Source of the DNA: Zoogloeaceae bacterium G21618-S1
Lineage (GTDB): Bacteria; Pseudomonadota; Gammaproteobacteria; Burkholderiales; Rhodocyclaceae
DNA: 64,000 bases
Direction of reading: 5' to 3'
Assembly: GCA_027214125.1 (NCBI GenBank)
Contig: JAPWHF010000001.1
Span: forward strand, 365,461 to 429,460
The position numbers and the translations under genes are program-made. A model generated the notes under the pieces. The model was not told where the DNA came from. It saw nothing but the letters and a program-made list of their open reading frames with translations, and made no database searches. Below, piece by piece: positions 46,239-56,619 of the stretch; positions within the stretch are counted from its first letter, which is position 1; every line of letters begins with the position of its first letter.

Positions 46239-47388
46239 GGGCGTTCTCTTCAGCGGTATCGCCGGCGGTCAGCGGGACCACCAGCCGGAATCGGGTGCCC
46301 TCGCCGGGCCGGGAGACCAGATCAATATCGCCACCATGCGCGCGGGCAACGCCGCGGGCAATCGCCAGGCCCAGGCCGGTGCCTTCGGCGCGGGTGGTGA
46401 AAAAGGGTTCAAACAGGCGCTGCTGCTGATCGGCGGAAATACCGGCGCCGGTGTCTTCCACCACGAAGCTCACCTGCGCCGCATCACGCGTGGCCCGCAG
46501 GCTCACCTTGCCGCCGGCGGGGGTAAATTGCAGTGCATTTTCGAGCAAATTGGTGAGCGCCCCGGCCAGCGCCTTGCGGTCAGCCACCAGACGGGTCGTT
46601 CCGCAATCGCAGGTGTGGGTGAATTCGATCTCGCGCTGGCGGGCAATGGGTTCGAGGGTGTGGGTCAGCTCTTCGGTCAGTGCGCACACCGGCACCGGCT
46701 CGCGCCCGAGACAATCGCCGCGAGCAAACAGCAGCATGTCGCGGATCAGGCGTTCGAGGTGGCGCAGGCGCTCGACGGCACGGTCGGCGATGCGGCCGCG
46801 CTCGGACTCGGGCAACTGCCCCTTGCCCAGCGTGGCGGTATACAAAAGCGCGGCAGACAAGGGCGTGCGCAGTTGGTGCGCAAGACCCGCCACCATCTCG
46901 CCCATCGCGGCCAGGCGCGCATTGCGCTCGGCTTCGCGCTGCATGCGGTGAGTGTGGGTGACGTCGTTCATCAGCACGATGCTGCCCTCGCCCGATTCCA
47001 GATGCGTGGACGACATGGCGATGCGGCGCGCATCCTCGCCCTCGCCCAGTTCCAGTTCGCCCGGGGTTTCGGTGGCGCTCAAGCCTTGGCTGAGTGCGCT
47101 CCAGGCCATGCCTTCAATGGTGTCACCGAGCCAGTCGCGCGCGGCGCGGTTGGCTTGCAGTACGGTGCCTTGGCGGTCGAGCACCAGCACACCCGCCGGC
47201 AAGGCGCCCATCAAGACCGACAGGCGTTCATTGAGCTGCCCCACCTGCCCCTGCAAACCGGCATAGGCATCGGTCAGCTCGGCCGAGGCGCGGTTGAACA
47301 GGGCAAAGGCTTCGGCCAGCTGGGCGGCGTCGAGCGACGGCGCGGCGGTCTCGGTCAGGGCGGGTTCGGTAGGTAGACGCTTTTCCAC
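46231..47388 (-). CDS. fleS: Flagellar sensor histidine kinase FleS/FlrB
   Basis: This is a 385-residue soluble histidine kinase with no membrane segments. It has a PAS-like region (LPAGVLVLDRQGTVLQANRA), an H-box MVAGLAHQLRTPLSAALLYT, and a HATPase domain (LTNLLENALQFTPAGG, FFTTRAEGTGLGLAIARGVA). It phosphorylates FleR. The GTG at 47388 (VEKRLPTEP) is the preferred start; the frame is open to a TTG at 47430. It is divergent from fliF. Confidence 0.9.
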   Translation of the reverse strand: MEKRLPTEPALTETAAPSLDAAQLAEAFALFNRASAELTDAYAGLQGQVGQLNERLSVLMGALPAGVLVLDRQGTVLQANRAARDWLGDTIEGMAWSALSQGLSATETPGELELGEGEDARRIAMSSTHLESGEGSIVLMNDVTHTHRMQREAERNARLAAMGEMVAGLAHQLRTPLSAALLYTATLGKGQLPESERGRIADRAVERLRHLERLIRDMLLFARGDCLGREPVPVCALTEELTHTLEPIARQREIEFTHTCDCGTTRLVADRKALAGALTNLLENALQFTPAGGKVSLRATRDAAQVSFVVEDTGAGISADQQQRLFEPFFTTRAEGTGLGLAIARGVARAHGGDIDLVSRPGEGTRFRLVVPLTAGDTAEENAHE

Positions 47389-47477
47389 AGTGCGAAGCCT
47401 ACGGGTGGACCTTGTGTTTAGAGGCGGCAAATAGGCGGCAAAAACTGCCGCTTATTCTGCCTAAGCTTTTGTGCCGT

Positions 47478-47493
47478 GGCACAGACAATGCAT
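47478..47493 (+). promoter_or_regulatory. Sigma-54 promoter of the fliF operon
   Basis: TGGCACAGACAATGCA has a perfect -24 element and -12 GC at correct spacing; one base of TTGCA differs. The start point would be near 47504, 27 bp before fliF. Confidence 0.85.
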
Positions 47494-47530
47494 CTCATCC
47501 GTCAAAGCGATTCCGTGAAGGACCGATGCA

Positions 47531-49216
47531 ATGGCCACCGCACAAAATGCCGCTACCGTACCGGGCTCCCCGATACAGCAAGCGTTCGAAAACTTCAGCG
47601 CCATGCCAGCGCGCCAGAAAATGGCGCTGCTGGCCGCCGTGGCTGCGGCCATTGCGCTGGTTGTCGGCGTGTTGCTGTGGAACCAGTCGTCCAGCTACGC
47701 CGTGCTGTTCTCCAATCTGGAAGAGCGCGACGGTGGCGCCATCGTGACCTCCCTGCAGCAACAGAACGTCCCCTACAAGTTCACCCCGGGTGGTGGTGCG
47801 ATCATGGTGCCCAGCGACCGGGTGCACGACATTCGCCTGCAACTGGCCGCCCAGGGCTTGCCACGTGGCGGCATGGTCGGCTTCGAGCTGATGGAAAACC
47901 AGAAGCTCGGCGTGTCGCAATTTCATGAGCAGATGAACTATCAGCGCGCGCTCGAAGGCGAACTGGCGCGCACCATCCAGGCGATTGGCTCGGTGGCCAA
48001 CGCGCGGGTGCATCTGGCCATCCCCAAGCGCAGCGCCTTCTTGCGCGACCAGCAAAAACCGACCGCCTCGGTCTTCGTCAATCTACGCGCCGGGCGCAAT
48101 CTGGATGGCGCCAAGGTCGCCGGCATTGTGCATCTGGTGTCCTCCAGCGTGCCCAACATGAGCAACGAGAGCGTCAGCGTCATCGACGAAACCGGCAAGC
48201 TGCTGACCGACTCGAATGACCCGATGCGTGTCGCCGGCCTCGACCCGACCCAACTGCGCTATGTGGAAGAACTGGAATCGGCCTATGTACGACGAATCGA
48301 GACGATCATCGAGCCGATGGTCGGCAAGGGGAATTTCCGCGCTCAAGTGACCGCCGACGTCGACTTCAACCGGGTCGAGCAAACCGACGAAACCTACAAG
48401 CCCAACCCCTCGCCGCAGCAAGCCATCCGCTCGCAGCAAAGCAGCGAAGTGTTGACCCGCGACCCCGGCGCCAAGGGTGTGCCGGGCGCGCTCAGCAACC
48501 AGCCGCCCGTGCCGGCCACGGCCCCGATCACCAATCCGGCAGTCGGCGGCACCGCCGCGGGTGCCGATGGCAACTTCCTCACCCGCAACGCCAGCGACAC
48601 CACCAATTACGAAGTGGATCGCACCATTTCGCACACCAAGCGCGCCATGGGCGCAATCCGCCGACTGTCAGTCGCAGTGGTGCTCAACCACCGTACCGTC
48701 ACCGACAAGAACGGCAAGGAAAGCACGACGCCGCTGTCTGACGAGGAAATCGCCCGCATCAACAACCTGGTGCGCGAGGCCATGGGTTTCAATGCCGAGC
48801 GCGGCGACAGCCTGAATGTGGCCAACACCGCCTTTGCCGCCGGCATCACCGAAGCGATGCCTGACCTGCCGCTGTGGAAAGACCCCGAGATCATCGACAT
48901 CGGCAAACAGGCGCTGCGCTATCTGATCGTGCTCGCCGTGCTCGCCTATGTCGCGTTCGGCGTGATCAAGCCGCTGATGAAATCCCTCACCCCGGCCCGG
49001 CCGGAACCCGACGACACGCCCGCATCGGGTGGCGCCGCTGGCGAAAGGACCTACGATGAAGAAGGTGCGGAGGTCACGCTCTCCGACTCCGCACGCCAGA
49101 AAAACAGTTACGAAGCCAAGCTGGCCCAGGCGCGTGAAACCGCCAGAAGCAACCCGAAACTGGTCGCCAACATGGTCAAGGAATGGATGAGCGTCAATGA
49201 GGAGGCGCGCAAATGA
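47531..49216 (+). CDS. fliF: Flagellar MS-ring protein FliF
   Basis: This 561-residue MS-ring protein has membrane segments near residues 35-55 (ALLAAVAAAIALVVGVLLWN) and 450-470 (LIVLAVLAYVAFGVIKPL) and a periplasmic YscJ-like domain between them. The C-terminal tail that binds FliG is present (ANMVKEWMSVNEEARK). It is first in the fliFGHIJKLMN operon. Its stop overlaps the fliG start by 4 bp. Confidence 0.96.
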   Translation: MATAQNAATVPGSPIQQAFENFSAMPARQKMALLAAVAAAIALVVGVLLWNQSSSYAVLFSNLEERDGGAIVTSLQQQNVPYKFTPGGGAIMVPSDRVHDIRLQLAAQGLPRGGMVGFELMENQKLGVSQFHEQMNYQRALEGELARTIQAIGSVANARVHLAIPKRSAFLRDQQKPTASVFVNLRAGRNLDGAKVAGIVHLVSSSVPNMSNESVSVIDETGKLLTDSNDPMRVAGLDPTQLRYVEELESAYVRRIETIIEPMVGKGNFRAQVTADVDFNRVEQTDETYKPNPSPQQAIRSQQSSEVLTRDPGAKGVPGALSNQPPVPATAPITNPAVGGTAAGADGNFLTRNASDTTNYEVDRTISHTKRAMGAIRRLSVAVVLNHRTVTDKNGKESTTPLSDEEIARINNLVREAMGFNAERGDSLNVANTAFAAGITEAMPDLPLWKDPEIIDIGKQALRYLIVLAVLAYVAFGVIKPLMKSLTPARPEPDDTPASGGAAGERTYDEEGAEVTLSDSARQKNSYEAKLAQARETARSNPKLVANMVKEWMSVNEEARK

Positions 49217-50211
49217 GTGCCGAAGAAGGGGTCGAAAAAGGCGCTTTGCTGCTGCTCTCGCTCGGCTCGGACGAAGCGGCCGAGGTGCTCAAGTTTCTCG
49301 GCCCGAAAGAAGTTCAGAAGCTCGGCATGGCGATGGCCAAACTGCCCTCGCATCCGCGCAGCAAAGTTGAACCGCTGCTCGACGAACTCGAAGCGCATTG
49401 CGAACAAGGCTCTCCGGTCGAGGCCGACGAAGAGCAGATCCGCCAGATGCTCACCAAGGCACTGGGTGACGATCGTGCCGCCCACATTATTTCGCGCGTG
49501 CTGCAGGGCTCCGACACCGCAGGCATCGAAAGCCTCAAGTGGATGGACGCCGCCACCGCCGCCGACCTGATCAAGAACGAACACCCGCAGATCATCGCCA
49601 CCATTCTGGTTCACCTCGAAAACGACCAGGCTGGCGAAATTCTCAAAGCCTTCAGCGACCGCCTGCGTAACGATGTGCTGCTGCGCATTGCCACGCTGGA
49701 CGGCGTGCAACCGGCGGCGCTGAAGGAGCTGAACGACACGCTCACCCGTACGCTGTCGGGCACATCCAATGTCAAAAAGGCGGCGATGGGCGGGGTGCGC
49801 CACGCGGCAGACATACTCAACTTTGTCGGCGCCGCGGCCGAGACCGCGATCATCGACAACGTGCGCGAATACGATCCGGACCTGGCGCAGAAGATCCTCG
49901 ACGAGATGTTCGTGTTCGACAACCTGATGGACATCGACGACCGGGGCATCCAGACCCTGTTGCGCGAAGTGCAGTCCGACTCGCTGGTAGTGGCGCTCAA
50001 GGGCGCGCAGGTCGAGCTGCGCGAAAAGATCTTCAAGAACATGTCGCAGCGTGCCGCCGAAATGCTGCGCGAAGACCTCGAATCGCGCGGGCCGGTGCGT
50101 CTATCCGAAGTCGAAGGCGAGCAGAAGGAAATCCTCAAGATCGTGCGCCGTCTGGCCGAGGAAGGCCAGATCATGCTCGGCGGCAAAGGCGGCGACGATG
50201 CCTTCGTTTAA
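49213..50211 (+). CDS. fliG: Flagellar motor switch protein FliG
   Basis: This 332-residue rotor switch protein has all three domains. The middle EHPQIIATILVHLENDQAG segment and the C-terminal torque helix with charged residues (DDRGIQTLLREVQSDSLVVA) are conserved. It couples FliF to FliM and to the stator. It is translationally coupled to fliF. Confidence 0.96.
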   Translation: MSAEEGVEKGALLLLSLGSDEAAEVLKFLGPKEVQKLGMAMAKLPSHPRSKVEPLLDELEAHCEQGSPVEADEEQIRQMLTKALGDDRAAHIISRVLQGSDTAGIESLKWMDAATAADLIKNEHPQIIATILVHLENDQAGEILKAFSDRLRNDVLLRIATLDGVQPAALKELNDTLTRTLSGTSNVKKAAMGGVRHAADILNFVGAAAETAIIDNVREYDPDLAQKILDEMFVFDNLMDIDDRGIQTLLREVQSDSLVVALKGAQVELREKIFKNMSQRAAEMLREDLESRGPVRLSEVEGEQKEILKIVRRLAEEGQIMLGGKGGDDAFV

Positions 50212-50223
50212 CGGGATGCCGGC

Positions 50224-50889
50224 ATGAGCTTTCGCCACCAGGCCGTTGGTGCCTACCGCCGCTGGGATCCGCCCAGCTTCGACGCGCGCGAACCGGCGCC
50301 CGAACCGGAGCCGGTTGAAGCGACGCCCGAGACACCGCCACCGGCTCCCGAGCCGGAAGCGCCGGCATTCAAGCTGCCCACCGCCGACGATATCGAGAAG
50401 ATTCACGACGCCGCCCACAAGGACGGCTACGCCGCCGGCTATGAAGAGGGCACGGCACGCGGACGCATGGAGGCGCTGCAACTGCACACGCTGGTCGAAA
50501 ACCTCGACACCGCACTCAAGCAACTCGATCAGGACGTGGCCGAAGAAATTGTCGCCCTGGCCATCGAAATGACCGCCCAGATGGTCAAGCGCAGCATTGC
50601 CGCGCACCCGGAGAACATTGTCGACCTGGTCCGCGAGGCGCTTCAGCAACTGCCGCAGGTACGCGCAACAATTCACCTCCATCCGGACGATGCCGCGCTG
50701 GTGCGCGAATACATCGGCGAACAGATGAGTCATCACGAACACCGCATTTACGAAGACGAAACCTTCACCCGCGGCGGCTGCAGCATCGTGGCCGAGGGCG
50801 CGACGGTCGACGCCACCGTTCAGACCCGCTGGCGGCGCATCATGGAAACCATGAACGCCGACGACACGCGCTGGGACCCGAAAGACTGA
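50224..50889 (+). CDS. fliH: Flagellar export regulator FliH
   Basis: This 221-residue FliH is a coiled-coil stator-like protein that binds and regulates the FliI ATPase. It has a proline/glutamate-rich N-terminus ([20 protein letters not shown]) and a helical GxxxG-type region around [20 protein letters not shown]. The C-terminal domain resembles V-ATPase E subunits. Its stop overlaps the fliI start (TGATG). Confidence 0.93.
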   Translation: MSFRHQAVGAYRRWDPPSFDAREPAPEPEPVEATPETPPPAPEPEAPAFKLPTADDIEKIHDAAHKDGYAAGYEEGTARGRMEALQLHTLVENLDTALKQLDQDVAEEIVALAIEMTAQMVKRSIAAHPENIVDLVREALQQLPQVRATIHLHPDDAALVREYIGEQMSHHEHRIYEDETFTRGGCSIVAEGATVDATVQTRWRRIMETMNADDTRWDPKD

Positions 50890-52292
50890 TGGAACGCCAC
50901 ACCGAAACCTGGCGTCATGTGCTGGCCGACGGCAAACGTCTGGCTGCCGCCAACAGCCCCTTTCAGCTCTCCGGTCGGCTCACCCGCATCAACGGGCTCG
51001 TCATGGAAGCGGCCGGACTCAAGCTGCCACTCGGCTCGGGCTGCCGCATCGTGGTGCCCGGCGGCGGCTCGGTCGAAGCCGAGGTGGTCGGCTTCCACGG
51101 CGAGCGCATTTTCATGATGCCGACCGATGACATCTTCGGCCTCGCCCCCGGCGCACAAGTGCTGCCCATGGAGCCGGTGCAGCCGCGCCTCGTCGCCGGC
51201 CAGCGCACTGTGCCGCGCCGCCGCGCCTCCGACCGCGCCAAGCACCTGCCGATCGACGACTCGCTGCTCGGGCGCGTGGTCGACGGCGCCGGCCGCCCGC
51301 TCGACGGCCTCGGCCCCATCGACACCGAAGACACCCGCTCGCTCCAGAGCCGCCCGATCAACCCCCTGCAACGCGCGCCGATTACCCAATCGCTCGATGT
51401 CGGCATCCGCGCCATCAACGCCCTGCTCACCGTCGGCCGTGGCCAGCGGATGGGCCTGTTCGCTGGCTCCGGTGTGGGTAAATCGGTACTCATCGGCATG
51501 ATGGCGCGCTACACCAAGGCCGACGTGATCGTGGTCGGGCTGATTGGCGAACGGGGCCGCGAGGTGAAGGAATTCATCGAGCAGAACCTCGGTGCCGAGG
51601 GCCGCGCGCGCTCGGTGGTGGTGGCCGCCCCCGCCGACACCAGCCCGCTGATGCGCCTGCAAGGCGCCGCCTACGCCACCACCATTGCCGAATACTTCCG
51701 CGACCAGGGCAAGCAGGTGCTGCTGATCATGGACTCGCTCACCCGCTACGCCATGGCCCAGCGCGAAATCGCCCTCGCCATCGGCGAACCGCCGGTCACC
51801 CGCGGCTATCCGCCGTCGGTGTTCGCCCGCCTACCCGCACTGGTCGAACGCGCCGGCAACGGACCGGACGAAGGCGGCTCGATCACCGCCTTCTATACCG
51901 TGCTGACCGAAGGCGACGACCAGCAAGACCCTATCGCCGACGCCGCCCGCGCCATTCTCGACGGTCACATCGTGCTCTCGCGCACACTGGCCGACCAGGG
52001 CCACTACCCCGCCATCGACATCGAGCAATCCATCAGCCGGGCCATGCACAATCTGGTCAAACCCGGTCACTTCGAGCATGTGCGCCGCTTCAAGCTGCTG
52101 TTCTCCCGCTACCAGCGCTCGCGCGACCTGATCGCCGTGGGCGCCTACCAGGCCGGCTCCGATCCGGTGCTCGACCAAGCCGTCGAGGCCTATCCCGCAC
52201 TCGAAGCCTTCCTGCAGCAAGGCATCGATGAACGTGAAGGATTCGACGCCGCCGTGGCAAACTTGCACACACTCTTTGGAGACGAGGTGTGA
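50889..52292 (+). CDS. fliI: Flagellum-specific export ATPase FliI
   Basis: This 467-residue ATPase is related to the F1 beta subunit. It has Walker [20 protein letters not shown], Walker [21 protein letters not shown], and the [20 protein letters not shown] motif typical of flagellar and type III export ATPases. It energises export of rod, hook and filament subunits with FliH and FliJ. Confidence 0.97.
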   Translation: MERHTETWRHVLADGKRLAAANSPFQLSGRLTRINGLVMEAAGLKLPLGSGCRIVVPGGGSVEAEVVGFHGERIFMMPTDDIFGLAPGAQVLPMEPVQPRLVAGQRTVPRRRASDRAKHLPIDDSLLGRVVDGAGRPLDGLGPIDTEDTRSLQSRPINPLQRAPITQSLDVGIRAINALLTVGRGQRMGLFAGSGVGKSVLIGMMARYTKADVIVVGLIGERGREVKEFIEQNLGAEGRARSVVVAAPADTSPLMRLQGAAYATTIAEYFRDQGKQVLLIMDSLTRYAMAQREIALAIGEPPVTRGYPPSVFARLPALVERAGNGPDEGGSITAFYTVLTEGDDQQDPIADAARAILDGHIVLSRTLADQGHYPAIDIEQSISRAMHNLVKPGHFEHVRRFKLLFSRYQRSRDLIAVGAYQAGSDPVLDQAVEAYPALEAFLQQGIDEREGFDAAVANLHTLFGDEV

Positions 52293-52401
52293 TACTCATC
52301 CTGACACGCCGGATGGCATCAGCCCCTAAAGATTTCGCCCCCCGAACCGTAAGCCCTGTTGCGGAAAGCGCACAGCGCCAACCGCGCATCGGAGAACGTG
52401 G

Positions 52402-52851
52402 ATGAGCAAGACGTTTCCGTTGCAGCCCCTGCTGGACCTGGCCAACAACCGCATGGATGGCGCCGCACGCCGTCTAGGTGAGTTGATTGCCGGTGAAACC
52501 GAGGACTGTCGAAAGCTCGAACTGCTCGAAAACTACCGCGCCGAATACCAGCAGCGCTTCCAGGAAGCCTGCCGCGATGGAATCGGACCGGACGCATGGC
52601 GCAACTTCAGCCTGTTCATCAACAAACTGGATGAAGCCGTCAGTGCCCAGCGCGCAGTCGTCGAACAGGCACGCAAGAGTACGGCCCATGGCCAGAAGGC
52701 GTGGATGGACCAGCGCAACAAGGTGAAAGCCTTCGACACGCTGTCCCAACGCCATGTGGCCAAGGAAGCGCGCATCGAGTCTCGCCGTGAGCAGCACGCC
52801 ACCGACGAGCACGCCAGCAAGCAACATCGGGATCGCCACTCGGACAGCTGA
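52402..52851 (+). CDS. fliJ: Flagellar export protein FliJ
   Basis: This 149-residue, highly charged helical (coiled-coil) protein follows fliI after a 109-bp gap, in the usual fliJ place. It acts in the export gate together with FliI and FliH. Sequence such as RLGELIAGETEDCRKLELLE and the length fit FliJ; the family is poorly conserved, so synteny carries much of the call. Confidence 0.88.
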   Translation: MSKTFPLQPLLDLANNRMDGAARRLGELIAGETEDCRKLELLENYRAEYQQRFQEACRDGIGPDAWRNFSLFINKLDEAVSAQRAVVEQARKSTAHGQKAWMDQRNKVKAFDTLSQRHVAKEARIESRREQHATDEHASKQHRDRHSDS

Positions 52852-52909
52852 ACCACTGGCACGGGGCTTGCAACAGATCGCCTGAACAGTCCACTCAAGG
52901 AACACGGCG

Positions 52910-54253
52910 ATGCCTGAAATGGCGAATTCCTCCCTGTCGCAGTTGCTCAGCGCCGCCCCGGCGCGAAACGCGTCCGCACGCGAGCGCAGCCCGGTCGACG
53001 CCGGTGCCCAGAGCGACACTTTCTCCCGCACGCTCGACCAGAAAATGAAGGCCCCCGAGCGCCCGGCCGAACGACCTGTTGACCGCAGCGCCGAGCGCGC
53101 TGCAGCCCAACGCCCCGCCACGCCTGAGCCCACACGCAACGCGCACGCACCGGCCAAGCCCGCCGCCACAGCAGAGGCGCGTCAAAACACGACGCCCGCC
53201 AGGCCGAAGGACGCGAAAGCCGACGCCAGCACTGAAACCGCATCCGGCGCGCAAAGCACAACCGACACCACGACAGCCACAACCGCAAGCACGCCCCCAG
53301 CGGCAACGGCCGCCGACGCGCCGGCCACCGACGCCGAGGCCACCCTGATCACCGCCAGCGGTGACCCAGCGAACACGGCACCGGCGGCAGCGCTTGCCGC
53401 CACACCGGCAGCGCTTGCCGCCGCAACGGCAAGTCCCACCGTTGCCGCAGAGGCGACGCCAAATGCCGATGCCGACACCGGCGATCAGCCGACGCAAACG
53501 CGCCCCGCGCGCGGCGACATGAGCCAACTTTCCGGCAATGCCGGGCAGGCCAAAACACCCGGCAACACCGCCGAGCCGAGCACCGGGCTGAACGCCGCCC
53601 AACCCGACGATGCACCGACCACGGCCCCTGCCCAAGCGCGCCCGGGCCGCTTCGCCGAACTGCTGGCGGCCAATACCGCGCCGCGCGGCGACCGGGTGGG
53701 TGCGCTCTCGGCCGAATCGCCCAACGTGCCCGGCACGACGGGCAATGCCTCACTGAACGCCGCCATGAGTGGTGTTCAAGTGCCCGCCGCCGATCGCCCA
53801 CATGCCACGCAAGCGGCACTGCCCATTCATGTCGGCACGCCAGCCAGCGAAGCCACCTGGGGTGATGCCGTGGGCAACCGGGTACTCTGGCTGGTAGGCC
53901 AGAACAACAGCAAGGCCGAGTTGATTCTCACCCCGCCGCATCTGGGCAAGCTGGAAATTTCGCTCACCGTCACCGGCGACACCACCACCGCCCAGTTCAC
54001 AGCCGCCACGCCGGCGGCGCGCGAAGCGCTTGAACAAGCCATGCCGCGCCTGCGCGAGATGCTCGAACAAGCCGGCGTCACGCTGACCGACAGCAACGTC
54101 AACACGACCGCACGGGACAGCAACGGCGAAGCAGGACATGGACAAGGCCGCGCAGGCAATGCGCGCGGGACCGAAGCAACGCAGGAAAACTTGATGTCAC
54201 GCAGCGGCCCCTGGCTGCAGCGCGGCGAAGGGATGATCGACACATTCGCCTGA
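52910..54253 (+). CDS. fliK: Flagellar hook-length control protein FliK
   Basis: This is a 447-residue FliK. The first 300 residues are low-complexity, rich in Ala, Thr and Pro. The conserved C-terminal switch domain is VLWLVGQNNSKAELILTPPH, then LGKLEISLTVTGDTTTAQFT and RLREMLEQAGVTLTDSNVNT. It measures hook length and switches export specificity. AGGAA precedes the ATG. Confidence 0.93.
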   Translation: MPEMANSSLSQLLSAAPARNASARERSPVDAGAQSDTFSRTLDQKMKAPERPAERPVDRSAERAAAQRPATPEPTRNAHAPAKPAATAEARQNTTPARPKDAKADASTETASGAQSTTDTTTATTASTPPAATAADAPATDAEATLITASGDPANTAPAAALAATPAALAAATASPTVAAEATPNADADTGDQPTQTRPARGDMSQLSGNAGQAKTPGNTAEPSTGLNAAQPDDAPTTAPAQARPGRFAELLAANTAPRGDRVGALSAESPNVPGTTGNASLNAAMSGVQVPAADRPHATQAALPIHVGTPASEATWGDAVGNRVLWLVGQNNSKAELILTPPHLGKLEISLTVTGDTTTAQFTAATPAAREALEQAMPRLREMLEQAGVTLTDSNVNTTARDSNGEAGHGQGRAGNARGTEATQENLMSRSGPWLQRGEGMIDTFA

Positions 54254-54348
54254 GGGCGCGGAATAGCGGGCATCTGTCACCGCTATTCGTGGCATGTCCG
54301 GTGCAATGTGTGATCGATAATGAAGCCGTCGTAATTGGAGATTGACGC

Positions 54349-54906
54349 ATGTCGAAAGCACCCGCCGCGCCCGCAGAGGATGGCGAAGCCCCCCCCAAGA
54401 AGAGCAAGAAAATGCTGATCATCATCCTCGTGGTGGTGCTGCTCCTTGTGATTGCCGGTGGCGCCGCGGCGTTTTTGTTGCTTGGCAAAAAGAAGGCCGA
54501 CCATGGCGACGAAGCGCATGAACCCGAGACCCCCAAACTCACCATGGACACCTCCAAGCCGCCCACCTTCGTCAATCTCGACCCCTTCACCGTGAACCTG
54601 GCGCCGGAAGAAGGCAGCCATTACCTCCAGGTGGTGCTGGTGCTCAAGGTGGTCGATCAAACCATTGCCGACCAGCTCAAGGTCTACATGCCCGAAATCC
54701 GGCATGAAGTGAATCTGCTGCTGTCGAGCAAACTGCCGTCGGAAATCGCCACGGTCGAGGGCCGCGAAATGCTGGCAGATGAAATCATGATCCGCACCAA
54801 CTACGTGCTCGGATTCGACAAGCCGCGCGACAGCGATCGCAAGCGCGACAAAGCCCCGTGGGGTCCGATCGTGTCGGTGCTGTTCAACTCGCTGATCGTG
54901 CAGTAA
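54349..54906 (+). CDS. fliL: Flagellar basal body protein FliL
   Basis: This 185-residue FliL has one membrane segment near residues 20-45 (MLIIILVVVLLLVIAGGAAA) and a periplasmic FliL domain (PPTFVNLDPFTVNLAPEEGS, VRHEV-type end). It stabilises stators around the rotor. The 95-bp gap after fliK holds no obvious signal. Confidence 0.95.
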   Translation: MSKAPAAPAEDGEAPPKKSKKMLIIILVVVLLLVIAGGAAAFLLLGKKKADHGDEAHEPETPKLTMDTSKPPTFVNLDPFTVNLAPEEGSHYLQVVLVLKVVDQTIADQLKVYMPEIRHEVNLLLSSKLPSEIATVEGREMLADEIMIRTNYVLGFDKPRDSDRKRDKAPWGPIVSVLFNSLIVQ

Positions 54907-54927
54907 GACAAAAGGACGCCACAGACC

Positions 54928-55938
54928 ATGTCATCTGATTTTCTCTCCCAGGACGAAGTCGACGCGCTCTTGCGTGGCGTCACCGGGGAAGTCGAGGAAA
55001 CCAGCGCCGACGACGACGACGGCAGTGGCATTCGTGAATACAACCTGGGCACGCAAGAGCGCATCGTGCGTGGGCGCATGCCCACCATGGAGCTCATCAA
55101 CGAGCGCTTCGCCCGCTACCTGCGCATCGGCCTGTTCAACTACATGCACCGCAACGCCGAGATCTCCGTCGGCACGATCAAGGTGCAGAAATACAGCGAA
55201 TTCGTGCGCAACCTGGTGGTGCCCACCAACCTCAACCTGGTCACCGCCAAGCCGCTGCGCGGCACCGGCCTGATCGTGTTCGACCCCAACCTCGTGTTTT
55301 TGGTGGTCGACAACATGTTTGGCGGCGACGGGCGCTTTCATACCCGCGTCGAAGGGCGCGACTTCACCGCCACCGAACAGCGCATCATCATGGGCATGCT
55401 GGACACGGTGTTCGCCGAATACGAACGCGCCTGGGCACCGGTCTATGCCCTCAAGCTCGAATTCCTGCGCTCGGAAATGAACTCGCAGTTTGCCAACATC
55501 GCGACCCCTTCCGAGATCGTGGTGTCGACCGTGTTCTCACTCGAGCTGGGCGGTGCACAGGCGGACATGCACATCTGCTTCCCCTACTCCATGCTCGAGC
55601 CGATTCGCGAAACGCTCTACTCGACCATGCAGAGCGACCACATCACGCAAGACAAACGCTGGATCGGCACCATGACCAAGCAGTTGAAGACTGCCGAGGT
55701 CAAACTCACCTGCAATCTGGGCCATGCCACGGTTTCGCTGCGCGACATCGTCAACATGCGCGTCGGCGATGTCATCCCCCTCGACGTGGAAGAAATGATC
55801 CGGGCCAGCGTCGACGGCGTGCCGGTGCTCGAAGGCCACTACGGCGTGCACAACGGACAATACGCCATCAAGGTCGAGCGGATGATTGCCGCCGACGACA
55901 ACTCTGACACCCTGCCATCGGGAGCACACAATGGCTGA
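54928..55938 (+). CDS. fliM: Flagellar motor switch protein FliM
   Basis: This 336-residue FliM has the N-terminal CheY-binding motif FLSQDEVDALLRGV, a CheC-like middle domain (GLIVFDPNLVFLVVDNMFGG) and a C-terminal SpoA domain (VKLTCNLGHATVSLRDIVNM). It is part of the C ring and overlaps the fliN start by 8 bp. Confidence 0.97.
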   Translation: MSSDFLSQDEVDALLRGVTGEVEETSADDDDGSGIREYNLGTQERIVRGRMPTMELINERFARYLRIGLFNYMHRNAEISVGTIKVQKYSEFVRNLVVPTNLNLVTAKPLRGTGLIVFDPNLVFLVVDNMFGGDGRFHTRVEGRDFTATEQRIIMGMLDTVFAEYERAWAPVYALKLEFLRSEMNSQFANIATPSEIVVSTVFSLELGGAQADMHICFPYSMLEPIRETLYSTMQSDHITQDKRWIGTMTKQLKTAEVKLTCNLGHATVSLRDIVNMRVGDVIPLDVEEMIRASVDGVPVLEGHYGVHNGQYAIKVERMIAADDNSDTLPSGAHNG

Positions 55939-56449
55939 AACCGACGAAAACCAGGTCTCCGACGACGATTGGGCTTCCGCCATGGAAGAGCAAGCCGACG
56001 CCGAAGCCAAGCCAGACACCGACGCCGCCGCTGACGGCGAAGACGATCCATGGGCCGCCGCCATGCAAGAACAAGCTGCTGCCGACCTGGCCGCTGCCGC
56101 CGCCGAAGGCGAATCGCCCTATCAGGCCAAACCGGCCAGCCAGGTCTTTCCCGACTTCGGCGCCGAACGCAATACCGGCGGCGGCAACAACGACCTCGAC
56201 ATGATTCTCGACATCCCCGTCCAGATCACCGTCGAGCTCGGCCGCACCAAACTGTCGATCCGCAACCTGCTGCAGCTCGCACACGGCTCAGTGGTTGAGC
56301 TCGACGGCCTGGCCGGCGAGCCAATGGACGTGCTGGTCAACGGCACACTCATTGCCCAGGGCGAAGTCGTGGTGGTGAACGAAAAGTTCGGCATCCGTCT
56401 CACCGACATCATTACCCCGGCCGAGCGCATGCGAAAACTACGCCACTGA
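55931..56449 (+). CDS. fliN: Flagellar motor switch protein FliN
   Basis: This is a 172-residue FliN starting at 55931. The first 90 residues are an acidic Asp/Glu/Ala-rich extension, longer than in enteric FliN but common in this group. The SpoA domain follows (MILDIPVQITVELGRTKLSI, LLQLAHGSVVELDGLAGEPM). It is the last flagellar gene here: a 19-bp-stem terminator follows and fliOPQR are not in the window. Confidence 0.95.
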   Translation: MAETDENQVSDDDWASAMEEQADAEAKPDTDAAADGEDDPWAAAMQEQAAADLAAAAAEGESPYQAKPASQVFPDFGAERNTGGGNNDLDMILDIPVQITVELGRTKLSIRNLLQLAHGSVVELDGLAGEPMDVLVNGTLIAQGEVVVVNEKFGIRLTDIITPAERMRKLRH

Positions 56450-56460
56450 ACACCGCCTCG

Positions 56461-56503
56461 CACACGCAACGGGCCGCCCCACTCGGGCGGCCCGTTGCGT
56501 GTG
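56461..56503 (+). terminator. Strong terminator after fliN
   Basis: Almost perfect stem of about 19 bp, arms CACACGCAACGGGCCGCCC and GGGCGGCCCGTTGCGTGTG around a 5-nt loop. It starts 12 bp after fliN and closes the flagellar operon; no long T-run is present. Confidence 0.82.
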
Positions 56504-56619
56504 CGCACTATCAAACTGACCATGGCGCAATAACCAAAACGTCATACACCCTCGCTAGGATCACGCTCAGCCGGATTCAAACCGGCATCGACAAAATACC
56601 TAGCCAACAAGGAATAGCC

